From assembly GCA_016946835.1 (NCBI GenBank), contig JACVTC010000004.1, positions 1,086,501 to 1,127,500 on the forward strand: a DNA stretch of 41,000 nt, written 5' to 3'. The notes under the pieces were generated by a model. It was not told the DNA's origin, made no database searches, and saw only the letters and a list, made by a program, of their open reading frames with translations. The first letter of the stretch is position 1. Every line of letters starts with the position of its first letter. This document shows positions 24,307-40,763 of this stretch, one piece after another. The translations under genes and the position numbers were made by a program. This stretch comes from Neocallimastix lanati (nom. inval.) (taxonomy: Eukaryota; Neocallimastigomycota; Neocallimastigomycetes; Neocallimastigales; Neocallimastigaceae).

Positions 24307-25455
24307 TTAATGAATTAGTTTTTTATTTTATTTTTTTATTTTATCTTTTATAGTTACTGTTATTAAGTAAAAAAAAGGATTTTGCCATATTTAAATTAAA
24401 TAATTTAATTAAAAGAAAAAGAAAAAGAAAAAGCTTATTTAAATAAATATTATTTTTTATTAAATACAGTTTAGAATTTTTTATAATATATCTTTTATTT
24501 TCTAAAAGCATACAAATTTTAATATTTTTTTCATTAATTAAAAAACCTTTTTTTTGGTAAACTAAAATTATAACTATATTTTTCGAAAAAAAAAATAAAA
24601 ATAAAAATAAAAATAAAAATAAAAATAAAATAAAAAAATAAAATAAAATAAAATAAAATAAAATAAAAAATAAAATAAAATAAAATAAAATAAAATGTTT
24701 TTTTTTTTTTTTTTTTTTTTTAATTTTTTTTTTTTTTTAAATAAAATTTAAAATTAATAAAATATATATAACTATATAAAAAAAAATATCAAAATTTTAA
24801 TTTATTTGTTTAACTTTTTATTTAATTTATTATTTCATTCATTTTAAAATAAAACTATCTAAATTTTAATTTAATTAATTTATATAGTTATTTATTTACT
24901 AATTTATTTAATTATTTTATCCATTTTACTTGTTATTTATTTAATCGTTTTATTAATTTTACTTGTTACTTATTTGGTTGTTTTACTCATTTTATTTATT
25001 ACTTATTTGATTGTTTTATTCATTTTACTTTTTACTTATTTTGATATTTTGTTCATTAAGTTATTTTTATTAATATTTTAAGTTATTACTCTAAATTAGT
25101 TTTTGTTTTAAATTTATAATAAAAATAAAAACATATTTTTCCATATATTACCTTAATATTATGAAATATATTAAAAATTATAAATAAAAACAACAAATAA
25201 TAAATAAGTTTTTAATATAAAAAAATATTTTTTAAATTTTGCATTAATTCAAAATAATTTTAAAAAATAATTTTAAAGAATTTTTTGAATAATTGTTTAT
25301 TTTTATGTATATAAAAGAGTACTGTTCAATAAAATAATTGAATTTACAAGAAAGTGTATTCATTTTTCATAAATTCTTTAAAATTAATATTTTTTATTAT
25401 TGTTAAATATTTGCTATTTTTTTTGTTTTTTCTAAAAAAATAAAAATAATAAAAA
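24307..25455. other. Intergenic spacer
   Basis: No gene is seen. It contains an AAAAT-type array with a poly-T block (24592-24738) and, at 24880-25060, a run of diverged repeats of the type TTATTTA(C)TTGTTTTA(T/C)TCATTTTA. Confidence 0.65.
24592..24738. repeat. (AAAAT)n array followed by poly-T
   Basis: AAAAAT and AAAAT units run from 24592 to 24696 and are followed directly by two T runs (24698-24720, 24725-24738). The array is able to fold back on itself because A-rich and T-rich blocks adjoin. Confidence 0.85.
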
Positions 25456-29563
<4,108 letters not shown>

Positions 29564-29717
29564 TATCTTTATATATTAATATTATTTTTTAAAAAAAAAT
29601 TAACATATCAATATATATTAGATTAGAAAAAAAATAAAAAAATAAAAAAATAAAAATAAAAAAATAAAAAATAAAAAATAAAAAAAATAAAATAGTAATA
29701 AAATAGTAATAAAATAG

Positions 29718-29749
<32 letters not shown>

Positions 29750-30086
29750 ATTTTATAATTAAAAATCAACATAAAAAATAATATATATATATATTTTTTA
29801 TTTTCTAAAATATCTATTAGTATTATAAATAATATAAAATATAATATAATGAAATATAATACAACTTAGTATATATTTATATCGTTGTTGTATAAACAAT
29901 ACTAAATTTAAGAAAAAAAAAAAAATAAAGAAATAAAGAAATAAAGAAACTAATTGCCTTTATTTATCTTTATTCATAAATGATTATCTACAATAATAAT
30001 AGTAAGTAATAATACAAAAAAATTTGAACAACATATTTAAAATATGAAGATTTAATTAAAAATTGATCAACTTAATTTAAATAAAA

Positions 30087-30117
<31 letters not shown>

Positions 30118-31928
30118 TAATAACAAAAAGGAAATTAAACAAAATAAATAAAAATATATCAATAAAAAATTCAATAAAATATATATATATATATATATAA
30201 TATAATTATTTTTGAAAATATATAATAAATAAAAAATTTTTGGAAATTCAATAGAAATATTGATATGTAATAATAATTTATATTAATATATTGTAATAAT
30301 AAAAAAAAAATATTAGAAAAAAAAAATAATAATAATAAATAAACCATTTTTGTATGATCTTTTATAATACAAGAAAAAAAAATTATTTATTTTTTAATAT
30401 GATAAATATGTTAAAATTATTAATTTTAAATATTTTTAACAGTAATTATGTAATAATTCCGTTCATACATAACAACATAATAAGAAAACAAATGAAAATT
30501 ATTTATATCATTTTTTTTTTTAATTATTATATTATTATATCATAAACTATTATTAAATTAAATAATATGAGTAATAAACTTATAATAATTATAGTAATTG
30601 AATTTTTTGAGCAATTTTTAAAAAAATATTTTGTATTATATATATATAATAATTTAAGTATATATTATAATATTTTTATTAATATCTTTACTATTGATTA
30701 AATTTTACTATTACTATAATTATTTATTATAATTATATTATTATTATTATTGAAAATTAGAAATAAGAATAATTATTAATTTATGTTTTGGAAACACAAT
30801 TTTTTTTTTTTACAAAAAAAAACTATATTAATTATTTTTTTTGTTACTAAAAAATGTTTCACAAAAAGTTATTTTTTTACATTAAAAAAATTTATATATA
30901 TATATAGATATAGATATAGTATAAAGTTATAGTATAAAGTATAATGAATAAAAAAAAATAATAAAATTTATAATGTTGAAAATTTTACCTAAAATAAACA
31001 AAAAAAATATCATAAAATCATTTAAATACTAAATTTAATTATTTAAAGCATAGAAAATATAATATATATACGAATTTAATATAATAATTATTTTCTCTCA
31101 AAAATATTGTTTTATTTCTAAAAAAAATATTTAATAAATCATGGTAATGGAGTTAAATTTTGTAAATAATCATATCATTCTTATAATATAATAATAATTA
31201 AACTTATTATTTATTGTTTATTGAATTATAAATTTTATTATCATCTAACCCACATATCTTTATAATTTTACAATATATAAAGGATTAGAAGAATATTTAT
31301 ATAAAAAAAATTTTAACATCTAAAACACATATATATTAAAAAAATACAAAAACTATATGTAAATTATTATTAATTTAATTTTTTATTATGATTACTATTA
31401 ACTATTAATCATGTTAAATATATTATTACTAAATTTTTTATGTAATTATGATTATTATTATAAACATTAAATATATTTTATTTAATTACTACTATTTTGA
31501 AACTTTCAAATAATTAATATATTATTAAATGAGCTAAATATTTTAAAATTTCAATAGTATATTTTTTAGCATCGCATAAAATATAAAATTATGAACAAGA
31601 AAATAAGTAAATTTATTTTAGTTCTTTTTATTGATGCTTAACTTTTTTTTTTTTTTTTTTTATTAATCTGAAAAAAGAAAAGTTTGATAGTCTAGTAACC
31701 GTTAAATTTTTATTTTTTTTTTTATGTAACTATTTATACATTAATGATTATTAATAATTTAAGTTTTTTATTGATAAAAAATGGAAATTTTATATTTATG
31801 TAACAAACATATTACAATATATATAAATAATTATATATTACTATATATTAATAAATAATCGTATTTCGATATAATATTTTATTTTTTATAGTTATTATGT
31901 AAAATAATTATTAAATATATATTTTAAT

Positions 31929-31980
<52 letters not shown>

Positions 31981-32091
31981 CGACAAATAAATAAAATTTT
32001 AATTAAAAAATCATTTTATTATTATTTTTTATTATAATTAATTATTATTTATACAATTAAGAAAATAAACAACAAAATTCTTAATATTGAT

Positions 32092-32127
<36 letters not shown>

Positions 32128-32567
32128 TAAATAGAAATATATAGTGATAATTTCAATGGATTAAAAAATAAATAATAATAAAAGATAGAAGAAATAAAAA
32201 GAATAACATTTTATTGAAATTATTTTTATTTTTATTTTTTTTATATTTGAAATTGTGAAGTAATTTTTATATAAAAATTAATTCTGATTAAATAAAAAAG
32301 TAAAATTATTTATTATTATTTTTAATATATTTTTTTTTAAAAAAATAAATAAAGAATTATTTTTATGATATAATAAATAAGAGTAGTAATAAAAAAAAAA
32401 AAAAAACTAGAATTTATTATATTTCTTTTAGAATAATAAAAAGGTAAATAAATAAATAAATTAACCTACTAAAATTAAAATTTATAATATTTGTTTTAAT
32501 TAATTTTAAAATAATTAGTTTTTTTATTTTATATAAAGTTATATTAATTTTTTAGGTGTTTATAAAA
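29564..32567. other. Intergenic spacer
   Basis: About 3 kb with no convincing gene. It contains A-rich arrays (29630-29700), short ATT/AAT runs (29700-29750, 30088-30115, 32098-32122), and an uninterrupted 50-base poly-T at 31931-31980. The small frame at 30354-30545 is Ile/Phe/Asn noise. Just before the dynamin gene, ATTAATTTTTTAG at about 32543-32555 looks like a splice acceptor and may end a 5' UTR intron. Confidence 0.6.
31931..31980. repeat. 50-base poly-T tract
   Basis: An uninterrupted run of 50 T in intergenic DNA followed by CGACAAATAAATAAA. I found no target-site duplication around it. Confidence 0.95.
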
Positions 32568-35500
32568 ATGTATTCAATGTCAGCACCATTATATTGTAAT
32601 CCTTTTACAAAAAGAAGGTACAATAGTCAACCATTATTTCAATATCAATCATTTAATCAAACAAATTTTGAATCATTATCAACAAAAAAAGTTCCTGCAG
32701 AAAATGTTGGTAAAAAAGGGTTTTTAAGAGGTACTATAATTTCTAGATGGATGCAAACTAAAAAGAGATTTAATGGTTATATTCATTCTACAACAGTTTC
32801 TCAATCTTTTATTTCATTTCAGTATCATTATAAAAGTACTCTTGATATGTCAGATAGTGGTATGGATTTAGAAAATAATGGTGAAGTGTCATCAAGTGCT
32901 TTTCCATATGGTAAAAATGGAAAAGGTAGCTCCTCGGCATTAAATTCAAATCAAGATGACTTTATGATGTTAACAAAACAATTAATTGAAGTTAGAAATA
33001 TCTTAAAAACAGTTAATCAAAATTGTAGTGCTTTACAATTACCAAGTATTGTTGTTATTGGTTCTCAATCTTCTGGTAAAAGTTCAGTTTTAGAAGCTAT
33101 TGTTGGTCATGAATTTCTTCCAAAGTAAATTTTAAATTAATTTTAAATTTAATTTTTTTGTAAATTTAATTATATTTAATAATATTGTTTTAATAATTTT
33201 TTATTTGAATTAAATTATAATCTATTTTTATTATATTATATTATATTATATTATATTTTTATTTTTATTTTTATTTTCATTTTTTTTTATTTTTTTTATT
33301 TTTTATGTTTTTTTTTTTTTTTATTTTAATAATCTATAAAGGGGTAATAATATGGTTACAAGAAGGTATTTATTATTTCTATCAATTATAATAATTTTTT
33401 ATTTACAGTTTTTATATTTTAGTATTAATAAATTATTAAAATAACTATTATTTAAGACCTATTGAATTAACTTTAGTTCATACACCAAATGCTGAAGAAG
33501 AATATGGTGAATTTCCTGAAATTGGTATGAAAAATATGACTGATTTTACTCAAATTCAAAGAACTCTTTCTGAGTTAAATATGGTAAATTTATAATCTAT
33601 TTATAATATATTTCATTTTACTATTATATATATAATATATAATAGTAAAATGATAATATTATTATTATTATTAATAATAAAATAATTTATATTATCTTAT
33701 ATTGATATATATATATTTATTATTTGTGTAGTCTGTTTCTGAAAGTGAGTGTATTTCTACTGATCCAATTGAATTAAGAATTTATTCTCCAAATGTTCCA
33801 GATTTGACTTTAATTGATTTACCTGGTTATATTCAAGTTATTAATCGTAAACAACCACCAATTTTAAAGAGAAAAATTGTTGAACTTTGTGATAAATATA
33901 TTGTTGAACCAAATATTATTTTGTAAATATAAAATAAAATTATAAAATATATTTTCATAATAAGCTTAATATATAATATATAAATATGATTTATATTGTT
34001 GCAAATAAATATTAATTATATAATATTCATATATATGGACATATATGAATATATATAATTGTATATAAAAATTATATATAATAGAGCTATTTCATCTGCT
34101 GATGTGGATTTAGCTAATTCTGAAGCTTTAACTCACAGTCGTAAAGTGGATCCTTACGGTCGACGTACTATTGGTGTAATTACTAAAATGGATCTTGTTG
34201 AACCAGAAAAGGGTGTTGATCTTTTAATTAATAATGATTACCCATTAGAACTCGGATATGTTGGTATGGTATGTAAACCTCCAGGTAAATCAGGTTTTTC
34301 TAGACAATTATCTTTAACTCAAAAGTCTGATCAATACTTTAGAAATAATCCAATTTTCCATCAACCAGATGTTCAAGTTGGTTTATCTGCATTAAAGAAA
34401 CGTTTAACTACTATCCTTGAAGAAAACATGGGTCAAAACTTATATGGTATTGTTGATGCTGTTCAAACTGAATTAGAAGAAGTTAGATATCAATATAAGG
34501 TTCAATATAATGATAGACATATAACTGCTGAATCATATACAGCTGATATTATGGATACATTAAAACATCAATTTAAGGAATTCTCAAGTAAATTTGGAAA
34601 GGCTGAAGTTCGTGAAGAAATTGAAAATATGCTTGAAGAAAGAATCATGGATATTTGTAAAGATTTATATTATGAAGATCCAAAGGTCGTTGCATTCCCA
34701 TCATTGTGTTTAAAGGATTTGGTATGGAAATCTAAGGTTGATATGAGTTCAGCTGCTTTAACTAAGAGTGGTGTCGGTAGAGCTACCACTCAATTAGTTG
34801 TTGATATTGTTTTGGATGAACTTAGAGAAATTGCGTCAAAGGAACCATTTACTTATCATGAAAGCACTTGTAATAAGATTATTGACTTTAGTTCAAAGCT
34901 TTTAAAAAAGAAGTTCCATACTACTGTTGATCAAGTTGAAAATACTATTAAGCCTTTAAAGTTTGAAGTTGAATGTAGTGATCTCGAATGGGAACGTGGA
35001 AAGGAAAGAGCTATTAGTTTAGTTGATAGACATATTCAAGAATCACAAAAGAAATTACAAGATATTAGATCTCAAGTTGGAAGACGTAAACTTCGTACTG
35101 TTGTTAAATATATTCATCATCAAAATCAAAGAAAAATGAATAATTTAAATCAAGCAACTTCAACTTCAACTTCTACTCCAGCTCCGAAAAAAGAAGAAAT
35201 TAAACCAAAGGAAGAATCACATGTTCCGGAACAGTTATCTTCTCCAATGGATGAAGAAGAAGAAATTAATGTTCTTAAGAAAGAAGTAACTAAGCCACGT
35301 CAGTATAATCCAATTTTAATTGAAAAAGCTAAAGAGGCAATGAAATTAAGAAAAGAAATTGCTGTTTTAAAAGGAAGAGCAGCTGCTCTTAGAAGTCGTC
35401 AATGCACAACAACTAGTGGAAAATCATGTTGTCCAGAAGCTTTCTTAAGTGTTATTTCACAAAAATTAGCAAATTCAGCTGTTATGTTCATTCAAATTGA

Positions 35501-35729
35501 ACTTTTAAATGAATTTATGTTCCAATTCCCAAGAGAAGTTGATAATAAATTATACTATGATTTAACTAGAGAAGAAATAAATAAATTTGCATGTGAAAAC
35601 CCAACTATTCGTCGTCATATTGAATTACAACAACGTAAAGATGCGTTAGAATTAGTTATGGATAAATTAGTATACCTTGTTCGTAGACAAAATGAATTGA
35701 TTCGTCGTAAAGAATTAAATAATAAATAA
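32568..35729 (+). CDS. MGM1: Mgm1/OPA1-type dynamin-related GTPase of mitochondrion-derived organelle
   Basis: Five exons give 847 codons plus stop: 32568-33124, 33342-33365, 33457-33583, 33732-33922, 34085-35729. The start used is the ATG at 32568; the frame is open a few codons upstream but without another ATG. GTPase motifs are complete: GSQSSGKSS (165-173), switch Thr in MVTRRP, DLPG (265-268) and TKMD (333-336). IELTLVHTP, the [14 protein letters not shown] segment and the Lys/Arg-rich stalk and C-terminal GED-like region are typical of Mgm1/OPA1 rather than classical dynamin (no PH or Pro-rich domain). The N-terminus is basic (KRR, KK) and low in acidic residues for 90 residues, suiting an organelle-targeting leader. 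I see no transmembrane helix or rhomboid-type segment. A Ser/Thr/Pro/Glu-rich insert lies at about 655-710. Likely role: inner-membrane fusion or shaping in mitochondria or hydrogenosomes. Confidence 0.9.
33613..33653. repeat. Inverted repeat in dynamin intron 3
   Basis: Perfect 18-base arms (inner part ATTTTACTATTATATA, complement TATATAATAGTAAAAT) around a 5-base spacer lie in the middle of the intron between exons 3 and 4. They would bring donor and acceptor closer together in the transcript. Confidence 0.7.
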
Positions 35730-36182
35730 ATTTAATTAATAAAAATTTATATATTTTTATGCATGTAGTAATATAATATAAAACATATAAATTAACAAAA
35801 AACAAACAAACAAACAAACAAAAACAAGACAAAATAAAATAAAATAAAATAAAATTAAATAAATAAAAAAAAAAATGTAGTAAAAATTTATTTGAAATTA
35901 TTCAGTAGTTATAAATTTTAATATAAATGTTAAAAAAAAAAATTATAAAATAGAATTTTATATAATGTTAAAAAATTTTTTTAATAATTAAAAAAAAAAA
36001 AATAAAGAAAAAAAAAATATAATAATAAAAAATAATAATAAAAAATAAAAATTTAAAAAAAAAAAAAATAATGAAAGCAAATATAATAGGAGGAGGTAGA
36101 AATAGAAAAAAAAAAAATTTTTTTTTTTGAAAAGTACTTAATTTATATTTTCTATATTTATTATGTAATTTAGTGTATATTT

Positions 36183-36319
36183 AAATTACTTGATACATTT
36201 ATTTTATGTTGTATAAATTTATGTCAAAAATCATATTAAATATTTTGTGTAACTTGTATATATGTAATAAATATCATGAATGTACCATCTACTTCTCTCT
36301 TCTTGTTAACCATTTACAT

Positions 36320-36366
<47 letters not shown>

Positions 36367-36760
36367 GACTGAAGACTTTGGTCTTCCCCATATAGTAATA
36401 TGGGTGTATGATTAACTGCTATACCAGTACGGCGTCGGCGCTCTCAACTCCCCATAAGCAAAGAAACTCCATATAGAAGCACCCTACACGATCCTCGAGG
36501 GAAAGCAGAGCCAACTATAGGTGACGTCCTTGCCATCCCAGAGGAGCTGGACACAGTAAATCCTCTCAGACAAGGCTTACGCAATGGGATCCTTATAGTG
36601 TTAGAAATATAGAAAACATACCTACCTGAGTTTCGTTTAACCCCTAACCTTTCATGCAAAACCCAGAGGGAAAAATCGTGAAGATTTGATACTTGTGGGG
36701 GTCGATCCAGAGACCTTTGATATGACCATTTACATGTTATTATATTAAAATAAATAAACC
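36183..36760. repeat. Dispersed repeat, copy B, split by insertion
   Basis: The segments 36183-36308 and 36737-36760 together match copy A at 15650-15855 in the same orientation. The break corresponds to the inserted element plus one duplicated target. Copy B lacks about 30 bases present in copy A. Confidence 0.85.
36309..36736 (-). mobile_element. SINE-like retroposed element with poly-A tail and 12-bp target-site duplication
   Basis: A perfect 12-base duplication ACCATTTACATG flanks the element (36309-36320 and 36725-36736). On the minus strand the body (36724-36364, 361 bp) ends in 43 A (36363-36321). It is strikingly richer in G+C than everything around it. Near its minus-strand 5' end is GGATCGACCCC, close to the pol III B-box consensus, but no matching A box precedes it. 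Its 3' end has two adjacent perfect hairpins, CCCATAT/ATATGGG and GAAGAC/GTCTTC, then CTATA and the tail; structured 3' ends are typical of LINE-recognised RNAs. It could be a SINE, a 5'-truncated LINE end, or a retrocopied noncoding RNA. A 71-codon minus frame at 36444-36659 has no recognised match. Confidence 0.7.
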
Positions 36761-37700
36761 CAGTTTATTATTATTAAAGTTTTTTTTTTTTTTTGGATAG
36801 TGATGGTTAAAATAATTTAAATTTTAATTTTTTAATTTTAATTTTTTTTTTACTTAAATTTATTTTAAAATTATTTTTTAATTTTATTACTATTTTATTT
36901 TATTTTATATGAAGGAAAAATAAATGTATATGTGTTAATTTTAATTCTTGGAATCAGTTTACATATTCTTAGCTTTAATTATATGGATAAATTATTAATT
37001 GATTAGAATTTCATTTCATTTATTAATATAATTTTGAGTATAATTTGTAGTTAAAAGTATTAGAAATTCAATATTGAGTATTATATATAACATTTAACTT
37101 CTAAATGGGTGAATAAATGAGTGAATAAATGAGCGAATAAATAAATAAATAAATTTTATGAAATATATTAAAGTTATAATAATATTTAAATTAATTTTAA
37201 AAGAATTATTAATTTAAATTTTTTCATATTTGTATTCATTTAAATATTGCAAATAATTAAAAACAAATATATAAAAAAAAATTAGTATTTATACTATTAA
37301 GAAAATAAGATTAAAAAGATTTTGATAAGGTTAAAAAAGTTAAACCTATGATATAAAAGTAACTTTTCTCATTAATAATTTATAATAATATCTTTTGAAA
37401 TAAACTTTTTTTTTTTTACTCGTAAATATTTAAATATTATTATATAAAATTTATAAAGCCAAAGAAAAGTGGGGGTTAAAAAAAAAAAAAAAAGATTAAG
37501 ATTTATAATTTATATTAAAATTTTTCTAGAAGATATTTTTATTATTAATAAGACTTACTTAGCCTTTTCCTTTAAAAACTATGTAAACTATTATTCATAT
37601 ATAAGTATTTAATATTATCCATGATACATCTATATATTTATATTGCTAAATTAATTATGTATTATTAATAATGTATTATTAAATAATGAAATTGACTTTT

Positions 37701-37783
37701 TTTATATAAATTGATTAAAATGAATAACTATTATTTTTTTTAATTAAAAATAATAGTTATTCATTTTAATCAATTTATATAAA
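37701..37783. repeat. Perfect 38-bp inverted repeat, 7-base spacer
   Basis: The left arm 37701-37738 and right arm 37746-37783 are exact reverse complements, containing TTGATTAAAATGAATAACTA and its complement. The spacer is TTTAATT. Pairing stops abruptly at both outer ends. The length and perfection indicate a recent origin by inverted duplication or templated repair, or selection for the hairpin. Confidence 0.85.
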
Positions 37784-38308
37784 CTTGAAAATTTAATTTA
37801 AAATAAGTAATGAAAAATATAATATATAAGAAAAAAAATTGATAAAACTTTTTATTAATTAATTAAAATCATTAATTTTATTTATATATAATAGAAATTA
37901 TTATTATTTTACTTTCTTGTTAAAATTATTATTTCATTTTATTTTATTTTATTTTATTTTTTTTTATTTTATTTTATTTTTTTTTATTTTTATTTTTTTT
38001 AATTTTCATTTAATTTCTTCATTTTTTAAAAAAAAATTTAATTAAAAATTTTATAATTGCTTAGTATTTTTATATTATATATTAAACTTTTTTATAAATT
38101 GTTTTAAATATTAAAAAATTTTTTTTTCTTAATTGAATATTTATGCATATTTTTATTTTTCATATTTATATATGTAAATATATATAAATATATTTATATA
38201 TATATAAATATATATATATATTATAAAAATGGATAAAATATTAAATCAAAAAATATATCTTTAATTAATTTTAAAATTTTATATTAATTATCACATTATT
38301 TTAATTTT

Positions 38309-38349
<41 letters not shown>

Positions 38350-38741
38350 TTTTAAATGAAAAACTTTTAGAAGGAATTCTTTTATTTTTTATTTCTATTT
38401 CTATTTTATATTTTGGTTTTATTTTTATATAAAAATTAAATAAAATTACAGAAAAAAGAGAAAATAAAATCAAAATTAAGAAAATAATAAAAAAGTTAAA
38501 TAATTTAATTTTGTAAATAAAAAAAATTAAGAGACTTAAATATAAATAATATAAAATGTTACAATTTCTGTATTATATATAAATATTAATTACATGTATT
38601 TTAAATTGATTTTATATTTGTTTATTTTTTTTTTCATACAAAATAACATTCAATATATTTGAAAAAAAAATATTTGTAAATTTAATAAACATTTACATTA
38701 TTGTTAATTTCAAAAAAAAAAAAAAAAAAAAGAAAAAAGAA

Positions 38742-38822
38742 ATGTTAAATGGAAATGTCTATGAATATAATCAACAAAGCCAATCATTCGAGCAACATTT
38801 AAAACAAAATTATAGAAATACA

Positions 38823-38857
<35 letters not shown>

Positions 38858-39609
38858 TAATAGAGAATATTATCATCCTATAGGGAAAATACCTTCTCCT
38901 ACATCATTTTTAAGAAGAAATAAGTCTTTTAAAAGTATACTGAAGAAATTACAAAATGCTATTTTACAGGGTAATTTTGAAAAAGTTCAGTATTTTGTTG
39001 AAAATTATGGAATAGTGAATGAGACAGAACATTCATTACATGGGGGGAGAACAGGTTTAATGCTAAGTATAACAAAAGATAACTATGAGATGATAGATTA
39101 TTTTTTACAATTAGCGAATATTGATTTAGATGCAAGAGGTAAATATTATATTTTTATTTTATTTTTTTTTTTTTTTTTTTAATATATTTGACACATTTAA
39201 TATAACATATTGATATATATTATTTAATTTGATATTAACAGTTTAAAATTATTCATTATTGATTGTATAAATGTATATATAAATATTATTTTATAAATAA
39301 AAGATAATAATGGTGATACCGCTTTACATATTGCTTGGTATTATATAAAAATAATATATATATATATATAAATATAACTTTAAATATTTAATAATTATCA
39401 TAATTAATTAATGTATATATAGTTCATTAGGTGATATGAAAATTATAGAAACTTTAATAGAGAGAGGGTGTAATCCATTTATAAAAAATAATGTACGTAT
39501 TATCTTTATTATTATTATTATTATTATTATCATAATTTATATTAAAATATATAATTATAATAAATATAATAATTATTATTTACTAATTAATTAATATAAT
39601 AATATTATA

Positions 39610-39654
<45 letters not shown>

Positions 39655-40042
39655 TTTGTGTGTTTAAAAAAAGTGTGGATGCACAGCATTATTTAATGTA
39701 GTTTATTATGGATTTGATAAAGTTTGTGATGAAATGTTGGCATTATATAAAGAAAAATTTGGGCTTTCAAAAACATTAGAATATATTAATAGTCAAGATA
39801 ATGAGGATAAAACAGCATTAATGTATGGAGCAAAGGAAGGAAAAAAATCTTATAATTGTGTGCTAATATTATTAAAATGGAATGCTGATACTAAGATACT
39901 AGATAATCATGGTTGGAATGCTTTTACATATGCTTCCTATCATGGTAATTTTGAAACATGTCAAGTATTGCTTTCTCAAACTAAAGATTTTGAGGAACCA
40001 TCTGTTAGTGAAGAATTAGATTTTAATATTAGTAATAGTATG

Positions 40043-40108
<66 letters not shown>

Positions 40109-40657
40109 TTTTTGTTTTTGTTTTATGCATGTTTTAGATTACTTTATATATTATTTAATAATAAATTTGATTTTCTAAAAATATTGTATATATAATATAT
40201 ATATATTTTAAATAACATATAATAATAATAATAATAATAATTATAATAATTTTGAAGAGTCACCAGATTCAGTTAATAAAATGGATAATCAAAATATGGA
40301 GTCTATATCGAATTTTAAAACAGTGCGGCCTAAATATAATAGTAATTCAGATTATTATAATAATGTTAGTTCAAATATTATGAATAGAATGATATTGAGA
40401 AATAATGTATATAATGATCATAACAACGATAGTGGCAATTATGATGATCTTCTAAATAATCCATCAACTACTAATCCAAATATTCATCAAATGTTATCAG
40501 ATTCTATTATTAATAGTCCAGATTATTATGATGATGATAATCAAAATTATGAACCATCTGAGAGAATTTTACCAAAAAGAAAAAGGGAAAATAATAGAAA
40601 ACGTATAAAATCTAAAAAAAATAAAGGAAACAAACCAAAAAATGATGACTATTATTC

Positions 40658-40700
<43 letters not shown>

Positions 40701-40717
40701 AATACTAATACTAATAC

Positions 40718-40763
<46 letters not shown>

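Larger units (their letters stand above)
35730..38741. other. Intergenic spacer with SINE-like insert and long hairpin
   Basis: No intact fungal gene is seen. After the dynamin stop there is a CAAA array (about 35802-35825) and AAAAT runs, then dispersed repeat copy B interrupted by the G+C-rich insert, plain A+T-rich DNA, the 83-base hairpin (37701-37783), TTTTA runs (37930-38010) and a 37-base poly-T (38311-38347). Confidence 0.65.

Noticed and set aside
36444-36659. 71-codon minus-strand frame in the G+C-rich insert
   Set aside because: It covers only part of the element and matches no family I know; chance open frames are expected in G+C-rich sequence. A truncated LINE coding end cannot be fully excluded.
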